In this document: piece after piece, positions 54,241 through 64,000 of the stretch
Layout of the letters: each line of letters starts with the position of its first letter
How positions within the stretch are numbered: the first letter of the stretch is position 1
Source of the DNA: Macrolepiota albuminosa
Lineage: Eukaryota; Basidiomycota; Agaricomycetes; Agaricales; Agaricaceae
NCBI GenBank assembly: GCA_027475525.1
Contig: JAMWFC010000092.1
Coordinates: forward strand, 124,001 to 188,000
Length of the DNA stretch: 64,000 nt
Direction: 5' to 3'
Notes under the pieces: model-generated
Databases searched by the model: none
Seen by the model: only the letters and a program-made list of their open reading frames with translations
What the model was told of the DNA's origin: nothing
Translations under genes and position numbers: made by a program

Positions 54241-57200
54241 GCAATAGATTTTACTTTAACACAATGGGACGATAACACCGGTTTTGGCTACCGCCCCACC
54301 CAGGAGGTAGGGGGTGGCGACCCCACCATCAATCACACCCCTAACCCTAACCTGGGAGGGTTCGGAGATGGATCGTGGCAATACCCAACATATGCAGGAA
54401 ATGGATGGGGGAATCAGTCTGAATTAGTGGCGGAGGTCGGGTATCCTTACTCAAACGTCGTAATTCCAGAGAGTACCCCAACAGCAGATCGAACTAACAG
54501 TAATCTGGAAATTGAAATGAATGAGCAAATGATAAGAGACGACCCCTTACAAGACTACAGTAATGAGGTTGATGACGATGTACCTGCCCAAGGGCATCTC
54601 ACAGAGCAAATGAGCAAACAGAGCAGAACGAGAAAAAATAGAAGAGGCGGTCTAAAAATTGCGACCCTGAACATAAAAGGCAGTGGCTCAAGCTCAACAA
54701 GAGAGAAGTGGCTGCAGATATGCCAATTAATGAGGGAAAAAAAGATCGATATCCTCACAGTACAAGAAACTCACCTAAGTGTAGATGCAAGAATAAGCCT
54801 AAACGACCTATTTAGCAGACAGATCCACATTGAAAGCAGTATAGACCAAACCAGGACAAATGCTATGGGGGTCGCATTTGTCATAAACAAAAGAACGATG
54901 AAGTGGAAGGAGATAAAAATTATAGACATTGTTCCAGGAAGAGCAGTACTATTAGAAATTCCTTGGTTCAACAACAAAAAGTTGACATGCCTCAACTCAT
55001 ATACCCCAAATGATCACATGGACAATGGAAATTTCTGGAAAAAACTCCAGAGAAGATGGCAAGAAAGGCCAGGACTCCCAAGACCAACAATTGTTTTGGG
55101 CGACATGAACTTAGTGGAGGATGCGATCAACAGGCTCCTGGTGCATCCAGACCCAAACTCGGCAACAGATGCCTTAACTGACCTAAAATCATACTTTAAT
55201 CTGGCAGATGGGTGGAGGAGGCACAATCCACTGAAAGTGGAATTCACGTTCTTTATGGCAAACTGACCTATACAATCGAGAATAGACAGGATATACATAA
55301 AAGAAGACCTACTAAGATATAGCTGGGGCTGGTCAATCAAACGTACAGGAATAAACTCAGACCACAGATTAGTCTGCGCAAACATCTTGAACCCAAGACA
55401 ACCCATCATGGGTAAAGGAAGATACGCAATGCCCCACAGCCTGGTATCTGAACCCCTGCTAATGACAAGACTAAGGAAACTGGGCCTAGCATATAAACGC
55501 GACATTGAGGCGAGTATTACAAACTAGAGTGAGACATGGAATCTGCAAATTGTGCACAAAGTTTTCAAGCAGAATGTCCTGGTGGAAATAAGACAATTTT
55601 CGAAGGAACTGAAACCAAAGCTGCTGAAGGAGGAGGCAGCAATCAAAAGACATCTTCAGAGAGTACTGAATAGGATAGATATCAACAATCACATGAAAGC
55701 CATGCAGGCAGGAATCTTAGACAAAAGGCTAAAGGATATGGAAATGAGAAGATTCATGAAAGCAAGAAACACGGTTGCCACCAACAACCTAATGTACAGG
55801 GAGACAATAACTAAGCAATGGATCATCCAGAATAAGGACAGAAGTCCTAGGGACGCAATAATTGTCCTTAGAAAAAGCAGACATAATGCACAAGCGCTCA
55901 AAAGAAATGGCGTTAGGATGGCAGAAATTGCATGGAAGTACCACAAAAATCTCCAGGCACAAGGCCACCCAGTAGAAGGATGTAGATATGAAAGAAACAT
56001 TGGAAAAGCACTGAAGTATATTGATAAAAAACTTACCGAAGTGCAAATGAGACTGATGGGTGGCCAAATCATGGAAGTAGAAATTTTGGAGGCCATCAAG
56101 GTCATGAAAAATGGGAAAGCTGCTGGTTTGGATGGAATTCCCCTTGAGGTATGGAAAGAATTGTCAAAAGTTGATGACAACAACAGCGAGGAGAACAAGG
56201 AAGTGTTCAACATTGCAAAATCTTTTGCAGCCGTTTTCAATGACATCTGCAAACATGGCATGATGGGAAACTCTGGTTTCACAGATGGGTGGTTATGCCC
56301 TCTGTATAAGAAGGGTGATAGGACAGAGATAGGTAACTATCGCCCAATTACAGCCCTCAACACGGACTATAAAATTATGACTAAAGTTCTGGCAATGAGG
56401 CTGGGAGAGGTATCGCCATCTATTATTCACCAGTAACAAGCGGGTTTCATGAAAGATAGGAGAATAGAAGACCAAACCGAATTAGCACACATGATGATTG
56501 AATGGTATGAAATCTCAAAGGTTAACGGCATGATAGTATGCCTTGATCAGGAGAAAGCATACGATAAAATAGTTCATGCTTTCCTATGGGCATCCCTGAA
56601 AAAATTTGGCTTCCCAGAATCATTTATAAACACAGTAAAATCACTATATTTGGATGCTCTGACAACCGTCATATTGAATGGTGAAAAGAGCAGTCCCTTC
56701 AAGGTAACTAGGGGGGTACGACAGGGTGATCCTATGTCATGCTTGCTATTTAATATAGCAATAGAATTGCTTGCACAAATGATCCATGTATCAAAACTGA
56801 AGGGCCTGAGGTTAGGAAACTATGAAGAATATATAAAGGAAATGATGTTTGCGGACGATACCACAATCTATATGTTCATGAATGACTCTTTCAGCAGGCT
56901 CCAGAAAATTCTCAAGAAGTGGTGTAAAGTCTCAGGAGCAAACTTTAACATCCCCAAGATGGTGGCTATTCCAGTGGGCACCAAAGCATTTAGGGAGAAC
57001 GTTATCTGTTCGAGGAAGATGAAAGAGGGGAGCAAAAGCATACCAGATACCATAAAAATCCTGAATGAAGGAGAAGCAACAAGGCTCCTGGGTACTTTTG
57101 TAGGAAATGGAATAAGCAATGCAAGTGTCTGGACTCCTACTATCAAAAAGATAGTGTCCAACATTGAAAGGTGGAAGAAATCGAGACCTACTTTAGAAGG

Positions 57201-57649
57201 CAAGAGACTTATAGTTGGAATGGTTGTGAGTGGAAGATCTCAGTTCTGTACCCATGTCCAAGGCATGCCAAAAGGTATCAAAGAAAAAATAATTAAGATC
57301 ATCAGAGGGTTTATGTGGGGAGAAGACTCGCACCCAACAGTTGGCATGCAAACCCTGACTCTCCCACATACTAGAGGTGGGAAGAGCCTGCTTAATCTAA
57401 ATGCAAGAAATGAAGCAATAGAGATTATGAAGATAAAAAGGTACTTAAGATTGGGCAAAGACCGACCCTGCTGGGCAAAAGTGGCCGATGCAATTATCAG
57501 GGATAAAAATAGCAAAAAAATGGAACATGAAGGATGGCAGAGCGTTTGTAAATACGTTTTTGCAGAATATAGATGTGGATGTGAAGAATAGGAAAGATGG
57601 CCTCCCTAAGTCCCTACAACGAATGCTAAGTACAGCAAGAAAGCATAAA
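54241..57649 (+). pseudogene. LINE ORF2: APE endonuclease and reverse transcriptase
   Basis: The frame is open from the GypC junction (AIDFTLTQWDDNTGFGYRPT). AP-endonuclease motifs: KIATLNIKGSG, ILTVQETHLS, TIVLGDMNLVED, SRIDRIYI and NSDHRLV; this nuclease nicks the target DNA to prime synthesis. RT motifs: GKAAGLDGIPLEVWKEL, GNYRPITALNTDYKIMTKVL, GVRQGDPMSCLLFNIAIELL and the active site MMFADDTTIYM. Three stops lie in the same frame (TGA 55264-55266, TAG 55525-55527, TAA 56434-56436), and a shift near 57590 precedes truncation at 57650. No RNase H is visible. Confidence 0.92.
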
Positions 57650-58443
57650 TGTCAGGTTCCGCTGAATCGGGGGCTTTCCGGGAAAGCGACGCCCTTACGA
57701 TGCGGACTTGATCTACGGATACTCGGGTGTCTGGAACTCCGGGGCTAGGACTCCGGGGTTCAAGACGAGGACAGGGTGATCCCGGGAGAGGGGACTAGAG
57801 TCCGGGGGTTTTGGATGAGAGTGGCTGGGAGTTAGAGGGGGTCGAGTCGTGAACCGGAGGTTCTAAGACGAGACCAAGTTAGTAACTTAAGAGTCGCGAA
57901 GTGCGTACCAAACTTATAGCACGCGAATGCTAAGGCGTGCCGGTCGAAGCGTACCAAATGAGGCGTACCAGTCAAACAAGAGGGCACGCAGTATCCAAGT
58001 AACAGTTATGCAATATCAAGACTAGCGAATACAACAAGGAGCTACGCTATAAGTACTACGGGGCCGGGTCTCGGGGTTCCGGGATGTCTGGGATGGGTTC
58101 CGGGGGTTATTGAGTAGCGGCAGGGGGTGCGTACCGGGATCGCGCGTGGGGAGCGCGCGATCAATTGGTGCGGAGGGAGTCGTGATGCGTGGGGCGTGAT
58201 GCGTGATGGCTTGATGCGAGTCGCGTGATCCGATCGTCGATGGGGTTGATCCCGGGGTCTGTGATGCAGGGGTCCCGGGGGCTGGCTGATGGCGATCGGT
58301 GGCGGTTGATGGCGGTCCTGATGCGCGTGATGGCGGTGTCGGCGGTCGTGATGGCGGGGCGTGTTCTGTGGGGTCGGAGGGAGGGTCCCGGATGGTGTTC
58401 CGGGGGTGTCCCGGGGTGGGCCCGGAGGGAGGGGGTCGTGACA
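57650..58443 (-). repeat. 3' LTR of GypD1
   Basis: TGTCAGGTTCCGC to GGGTCGTGACA, 794 bp. It is longer than the GypD2 LTR through an extra segment near 58210-58310. The polypurine tract of the minus-strand element follows at 58444-58456 (GAGGGGGGGGTGA on the minus strand). Confidence 0.93.
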
Positions 58444-58570
58444 TCACCCCCCCCTCAGCGCCGAGACCCTCCGAGGCGCGCGTAGCCGGTGGTTCGGACC
58501 GGGGGTCAACCGTGGGATCCGGCACCTGACCTGCCACGTATCGAAAAAAATTTTACCGTCAAGTTCAACT

Positions 58571-60315
58571 ATGTCGCGTACGCCAACGCATTCCCCGACG
58601 CCCCCCGATACGAATGAGGTCGCGCCCCTTATGGCATGGGGAGCCCGGGACGCGCGATACCGGGCTCGCCTCGACCGGGAGCGCGTGGCGGAGCTCGTCC
58701 GGCAACGTGAGTGCTTTTCGCGTCGTCCCTCTGTCTCCACTGACCTTCCCAATCCAGAACAACTCAACAATCCGATCCCGGAGGCGGGTCCCAGCCGGCA
58801 ACCGGAGCCTGCTCCCGACGCGAGTCCCAGCGTCCCTTCCGAGTCCCGTCAGGGCCGGCCCGCGCCCACGTTTGCGCGGATGACCGTCCGCCCTCCCCGC
58901 CCCCAGCCCCCGCCTCGCCCTAGGTTGCCCGCCCCTCGATTCCGCCGCTCCAGGATGGCGGTAGGGTCGATCTCGGTGGTCCCGGACGATCGGCGCGTCG
59001 CGTGGGCCGACGCGTCGCAGGAGGCGTTCGAGGAGGCGTTGGAGAGGCCCCGGGGGTTGCCCACGCATAACTGGTGCGTGAGCAATGGGCCGGTGAGTGG
59101 GCTCTTACCTCGTGTTTCCTGGCTAACCCCGGTATGGTAGTGTCTGCACTGTGCCCGCCGGACGGTGTTGTGCGAGTTCGAGGTCCCGGTCCCCACGTCC
59201 CGTCGCGACACGTCAGTATGCGAGGCGTGCCGCTTTAACCACGAGCGGTGCTCGGTCTCGGCATTGTGGAGGGCGCGCTGCGTCGCGCGGGAGCAGGGGT
59301 GGCCGCTGGAGGGGGTCACCCGGAGGATGGGGGTAGAGGAGCGGGACTGGGTGGCGGAGCCGGTGGAGGGGGTGGAGCCGGAGGTGGAGGTGCCCGCGGC
59401 GTCTGCGGAGGCGCCCAGCGGGGGGTCGGGGGGCCGAGGGGCCATTCGGGTGGGGGGCCGGGGGCGGCCCGTAGTCCTGATCACCCGTCGGGTGACCCGG
59501 GCCGGGGCCGGTGGTCACGAGGGTCGCGGGGGGCGCCCCGACAAGGGGAAGAGGCGGGCGTCGCCTAGTCCCTCCCCGGGGCCCTCCAAGAGGGCGCGCT
59601 TGCCCTCGGAGACCCCGTCTCCGGTTTCGCCCCCGCGCCTGTCCCCAGCCACATTTTCTCCTCTGTCCGGGGGGCTCGCGCGGGAACAGGCCGAAGGGGG
59701 CCGCGGGGAGGGGATGAGGGAGGAAGTGGCGGCCGGGAGGGTTCCGGAGGGGGATCGGGAGGAGGGGATTCGCCGGGACCTGGAGGAGGCCAGGGTCGCC
59801 CGGGGAGAGGCAGAGGCGGAGCTGGAGGCGCTGCGAGCCAGGTTGGGGCAGGGGGTGGGGATCCCAGAGAGGGTCACCCCGGGGCAGGAGCTGGTGGAGG
59901 GGCTGCGCCGCGATGTGGTGATCGCGCGCATGGCCTCGTTGAGTGAGTCTCCTGTCATCACTTGTCCCCTTTGCTGACGTCTCCAGGCTGGGCCCGGGAG
60001 CACCGCTCGCTCCTGGACGGGGCCGCCGCGGCACTGGCCGCGTTGCAGGAGGGGCAACGCCCGGAGTTGACGACCCCCGGGGTGGAACGCGGTCTCGATC
60101 TCCTGGGGCGGCTGGTGGGGGCCCACCGGCGAAGGAACGTGCCTGCCCCGGGGTCCTGGTTCGAGCGTGTACTGGACGAGGACGAGCCCCTTCCATCCTG
60201 GGACGTGTTGGCCGAAGAAGTGTGGCGGGAGCTGGGTCCAGGGGGAATGGGGGAAGGCTTCCGGGGTTGGCCGAGGGGGGGAGAGGGTGAGGGTGGCTCG
60301 GGGCCCCAGCTCTAG
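58571..60315 (+). CDS. Antisense gene of GypD1: 550-aa Cys-cluster protein, intact, three exons
   Basis: Not a recognised family. Exons 58571-59092, 59141-59942 and 59987-60315; introns of 48 and 44 bp with GTGAGT donors. The join gives 551 codons including the stop, with no internal stop. Start MSRTPTHSPTPPD; residues 1-130 are Pro/Arg-rich and basic. Exon 2 begins exactly at CLHCARRTVLC, then 15 residues, then CEACRFNHERC: C-x2-C-x6-C, C-x2-C-x6-C, as in fungal Zn2Cys6 clusters but with a longer loop, plus a further Cys. Then a disordered-looking Gly/Pro/Arg stretch (KGKRRASPSPSPGPSKRARL, a possible nuclear signal), a Glu/Arg/Ala coiled-coil-like helix (RRDLEEARVARGEAEAELEA) and an ordered end (PSWDVLAEEVWREL). 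It is convergent with pol. Binding to DNA or RNA is inference. Confidence 0.75.
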
Positions 60316-60574
60316 GGGCCCCGTCTTTCTTGTCGTCCGCGTGTTCTCGTGACCCGGAACTGTAGTAATCTGTATTCGAGAAAATGTACATACTTGGATG
60401 TGGTATTCTAATGTTGTAAGTAAAGTGGCGGGAAGACGGGAAGGAGTACCTGGTCCAGAGTCCGGGGGGCTACTGTGGGAAAGGTACTCAAAGAAAGCAC
60501 GATCAAGAGAGGGAAAACAGGAGTATACGTGGGAGTTGAATCCCTGTTGAGTCCAGAGGCGGGGGTTACGCCCA
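60316..60574. other. Convergent spacer between antisense gene and pol of GypD1
   Basis: 260 bp, locally AT-rich (60350-60420). Probably the 3' UTRs and poly-A signals of both genes. Long minus-strand frames that cross it are shadows. Confidence 0.5.
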
Positions 60575-63500
60575 CTACTGCCGTCTGTGAGTCCTGCGCC
60601 CGGGGGGGTCGTTTTCCGGGTGCCGTTGCTGGAAGTCCCGGAGTTTGTCGAGGGCGCCTTCGAGGTTTCGTCGTGGTTCCCAAGTGTCGTCCTCCGGGCC
60701 GTATCCCTTCCATCGTACGAGGAAGTGGGGTCGTCCACGAATGTTCCGGGAGTCGAGGATGTCTTCTACCTCGTAGTGGTACTCGTCCTCGACCTCGACC
60801 GGGGGAGGGGGTTCGGGTCGTCGTTCGGAGAAGGGATCCGGGGGGTGCTGTTCCAGGAGGCGGACGTGGAAAACCGGGTGCAGGCCTTTAAGTCCCGGGG
60901 GGAGCTCGATCTTGTAGGCGTGGGATGAGACCTTCTTCAAAATTTTGAACGGGCCGAGGCGCTTGTGATCGAGTTTTGGAGAGGGCCGGCGGGTGCGGAG
61001 GTGGCGTCAATCTAACCATACCTTTGTCCCGGGGGTCCAGTCGGGGGTGTCTTCCCGCTTCCGGTCGGCGTGTTTCACGTAGGCCCGGTTCGCGGTGTCG
61101 ATCTCTTCCCGGAGAAACTCGTGAAGGGATTGGAGATCCCGGGCGACCTCGTGGGCGGCGTGCGACGGGATGTCCCGGAGCGAGAGCGTCAGTCGTGGGT
61201 GGTATCCCTTGTTGGCAAAGAAGGGTGATACCCCGGTGGCAGAGTGCGGCGTGTTGTTGTAGGTGAACTCGGCCAGGGGGAGCTCGGCGCGCCAGTCGTC
61301 CTGTAAGTAGTTGACGTACAGTCGGAGGTACTGCTCGAGGGACTGGTTGACCCTTTCGGTTTGGCCGTCGGTTTCGGGGTGGTAGGCGGTAGAGAGGTTA
61401 GTCTTTACTTCAAGTGCCTTACACAGGGAAGTCCAGAACTTGGACACGAAGAGAGGGCCACGGTCGGAGACGATGTCGTCCGGGAGTCCATGTTTGGCAA
61501 AGACGTGCTCGAGGAACAGCCGGGCGAAGTCCGGGGCAGTATCCGTAGTGTGGCAGGGTAGGAAGATGCCCTGTTTGGTTAGCCTACACACAACGACGAG
61601 AATGGCATCGAACCCTTCAGATTCCGGGAGCTCGACGATGTGGTCCAGAGATATTGAGGACCAGGGGCGTCGTCCGACCGGCAGGGGTTTCAGGAGTCCG
61701 TACGGTCGGTGCCGGGGGACCTTGGCCCGGAGGCAGGGCTCGCATGATCGAATGTAGCGGGTGACGTCCTTCTTCAACCCTGGCCAAAAGTAAGTCCGGG
61801 AGATGAGCTGGAGGGTCTTACGTATTCCAGGATGTCCCTGGAGCTTGTGGTCGTGGTGTTGACGGAGGACGTCGTAGCGAAGTCGGGCATGATCCGGGAC
61901 GTAGATGCGGCCGTCCCGGAGGAGGAGTCTTTCGTCAGGGGACAGGGAGAAGGCGGGGTCCCGGTCGGTTCCGTCGGAAGGGTTTCGGGGGTCGTGATCG
62001 GTGAAGTACTTGTCCCGGGGAGCGCGGCGGATCTGGTTCAGGGTTCCTTCGTTGTTTAAGATCAGTACGGCATTCAGGTGTTCGGGAGGGATCACCACGC
62101 GATGATTGAACGCATTGCGCTCCGCCTCGAACGACTTCTTGGGGTAGACGTCCGGTCGACGGGTGAGGGCATCGGGCTTGGCGCCAAGGCGTCCCGGGCG
62201 GTACTGGATCGTGAAGTCGTATTCCGAGAGGATCTCGGACCATCGGGCCTGCCGTCGACTAAGCTGTTTGGTCGTGGTGAAGTACTGCAGGTTGTTGTGA
62301 TCCGAGTAGACCTGAATCCGGTGTCGGGCTCCCTCGAGGTAGGCTCGCCACTGCTTGAAGGCTTCGACGATGGCGAGGAGCTCCTTGTCGTAGATGTCGT
62401 AGTTGAGCTCGGCGTCGATCATGGACCGGGTGTAGAAAGCGACTGGCCGGGGCTCCCCACCGTCAGGCTCCATCTGTGAGAGGATCCCGGCGATGGCGTA
62501 GTCGGACGCGTCACATTCCAGGATGATTGGGAGGGCCGGATCGTAGTGCCGGAGTACCGGGGCGACTGTGAAAGCCTCCTTGAGCAAGTTAAAGACGCTC
62601 TGGCACTTACTGTCCCAGTTCCAGGCGATGTCCTTGCGCGTGAGCCGGTTGAGGGGTTTCGTAATCCCGGAGTAGTTGTCTATAAACCTCCGGTAGAAGT
62701 TAGCGAAACCCAGGAAGGACTGTACTTCCTTCACGTTCCGGGGCTGCGGCCAGTTGACGATAGCCTCGACCTTATGGGGGTCCATGCGAACGCCACTCGG
62801 GGATACGATGACGCCAAGATACTCGACCTCTTCCGTGTGGAACGAACACTTCTCGGGCTTGGCGTGGAGGTTGTGCTCCCGGAGGCGTTCGAGGACTTGC
62901 CGGACATGCTTCTGGTGATCCTCCGGTGAGTCGGAATAGATGAGGATGTCGTCCAGGTAGACGATCACGAAGACGTCGCTCATGTCGTGGAAGATGTCGT
63001 TCATGAAGTATTGGAACGTGGCGGGGGAGTTAGTCATTCCGAAAGGCATCACAAGATACTCAAACAGACCATACCGCGTGCGGAACGCGGTTTTCCACTC
63101 GTGTCCCGGGGCGATGCGGACGTTGTTGTACCGGAGCGGAGGTCGATTTTCGTGTAGACCTTGGCACTGCGGAGTCGATCGACCAGATCGCCGATGAGCG
63201 GGAGCGGGTAACGGTTCTTCTTGGTGATCTTATTGAGTCCCCGGTAGTCGACACAGAGTCGGAGTGAGCCGTCCTTCTTCTTGGCGAATAGAACCGGGGC
63301 TCCGGCGGAGGAGGCGGAGGGTCGGATGAATCCCTTACCGAGCATTTCGTCGAGGTAGTCCTTGAGGGCCCGAAGCTCGACTTCCGACATGTTGTACACC
63401 TTGCCGAAAGGGGGGGCGACTCCTTCCTCGAGATCGATCGTGTGGTCGTAGGGTCGATGAGGGGGAATCTCCTTGGCGTCTCCTTCGGAGAATACGTCAG

Positions 63501-63966
63501 CGAACTCATGGTACTCCGGGGGAACTACTTCTCGGAGGATCTGCTCCTCGGTTTTCTTCTCCGGGGGAACAGCGTCTCCTCGTAGGTGCTCTTCCGGGAG
63601 AGATGGCGAGGTGTGTAGCTGGAACGTGGGAGTTCCATCCTTCATGAGGCGGGCGAAGGGGGCGGCTCCAATGATCCTGATGTCGAGTGTGTCCGGGTCG
63701 ATCGGGGTCGCGGGGGTGTCGGCTGGAGCGGGTTTGACCCGTGTCTGGGACCGGCCCGGGTAGTTCGGCCCTTTGTACTTGTTCCGAGGAATGTTTGGGG
63801 GCCGATCTGGGACATTTCGGGCTCGGCCGGGAGTGGGCGAGGACGTGGGTGGTGTAGATGGAGAGGGCGCGGCGGTCGTCCCGGGGGTGTCGGGCATCGG
63901 GTCGCTTCCGAGGGCCCGGAGGTGCACGGCGGTCGTGGGGTGGTCTTCGGGTCCCGGGAAGGTCAT
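60575..63966 (-). pseudogene. pol: GypD1 pol: RT, RNase H, integrase and chromodomain (one frameshift, one stop)
   Basis: N-terminal segment with [40 protein letters not shown] and [11 protein letters not shown]; a one-base loss near 63132 shifts frame before MPFGMTNSPATFQYFMND. RT active site IVYLDDILIYSD. RNase H: PIILECDASDYAIAGILSQM and RIQVYSDHNNLQYF. Integrase: HKLQGHPGIRKTLQLI, RSCEPCLRAKV, ISLDHIVELPES, DIVSDRGPLFVSKFW, TDGQTERVNQSLEQ. TGA at 61007-61009 interrupts [14 protein letters not shown]. Then a GPY/F module ([20 protein letters not shown]) and a chromodomain ([37 protein letters not shown]). The chromodomain suggests targeting to marked chromatin. Confidence 0.95.
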
Positions 63967-64000
63967 GGTGAGCGTCCTCCAATCGATGTCGGGGTTTGTG

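Larger units (their letters stand above)
38295..57649 (+). mobile_element. LINE (non-LTR retrotransposon), split by GypC and truncated by GypD1
   Basis: ORF1 (38295-39797) and an ORF2 with APE endonuclease and RT (54241-57649) are separated by the 14.2-kb GypC. Removing GypC with one copy of ACGC joins IEDITRIQLPD to AIDFTLTQWDD in frame, which shows that both halves are one element. The 3' end is cut at 57650 by the GypD1 LTR; a poly-A or 3' UTR is not seen. Coordinates give the coding extent; the true 5' end may be near 37440. Confidence 0.9.
57650..64000 (-). mobile_element. GypD1: Ty3/gypsy chromovirus with an intact antisense gene, running off the right edge
   Basis: 3' LTR 57650-58443, polypurine tract, a plus-strand three-exon gene, then pol on the minus strand from 63966 to 60575. 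Gag and the 5' LTR are beyond the window. Very GC-rich compared with the LINE it interrupts. The family is represented three times in the window (GypD2, the solo LTR and GypD1). Confidence 0.92.

Noticed and set aside
59213..60738. Two minus-strand frames of 392 and 407 codons between pol and the 3' LTR of GypD1
   Set aside because: Pro/Arg/Gly-rich shadows of the spliced plus-strand gene, which has exact splice sites and a cysteine cluster; the minus frames overlap the end of pol in a different frame.
1..64000. Search by eye for tRNA, rRNA or other RNA genes
   Set aside because: No cloverleaf with A and B boxes or rRNA-like conserved block noticed; a covariance-model scan would be needed to exclude small RNAs.

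Overview
The window reads as a repeat-rich stretch of a filamentous basidiomycete genome, most likely an agaricomycete. The evidence is Ty3/gypsy LTR retrotransposons (two families with a chromodomain), an APE-type LINE, a degenerate KDZ-type (Kyakuja/Dileera/Zisupton) transposase, GT-AG introns of about 45-60 bp, and no operon-like or prokaryotic gene arrangement. I see no rRNA, tRNA or CRISPR. The only sequence that looks like an ordinary host gene is a small ankyrin-repeat fragment.

Layout (element names are mine). 1-3293: the 5' part (LTR and gag, minus strand) of a GC-rich gypsy element, GypD2, inserted in the integrase of a second gypsy element, GypE (3296-4772, plus). 4853-20124: a decayed gypsy relict (RT, IN and an accessory ORF, minus), split by a complete 11.8-kb relative, GypA (5225-17048, minus). 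20367-32627: GypB (plus), with a solo LTR nested in its RT, inserted beside or in a KDZ transposase pseudogene (32770-35745). 35750-37440: degenerate repeats and ankyrin exons. 38295-57649: a LINE split by GypC (40055-54238, pol on minus). GypC carries a solo LTR of the GypD family (42093-42911), and the LINE is cut at its 3' side by GypD1 (57650 to the window end, minus).

The most interesting signal is a spliced gene on the strand opposite to pol, between the end of pol and the 3' LTR, in GypB, GypC and GypD1. The GypB and GypC copies are clearly homologous over most exons, including a 174-bp exon in each. In all three copies an intron ends exactly where a cysteine cluster begins, with spacing C-x2-C-x6-8-C ... 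C-x2-C-x6-C, like a fungal Zn2Cys6 cluster. The GypD1 copy is an intact three-exon frame of 550 codons, although the pol beside it is broken. GypA instead has a long accessory ORF on the same strand as pol, downstream of integrase; part of it is recognisable in the relict that GypA landed in.

Two processes shape the reading frames. First, thirteen tandem duplications of exactly 77 bp lie in unrelated elements and shift the frame where they hit coding sequence. The constant length suggests unmerged contig overlaps from a k=77 assembly rather than biology. Second, the differences between paired LTRs, and most premature stops, are C-to-T or G-to-A transitions at CpG, mostly CGA to TGA. This is the expected mark of cytosine methylation and deamination, or a RIP-like process.
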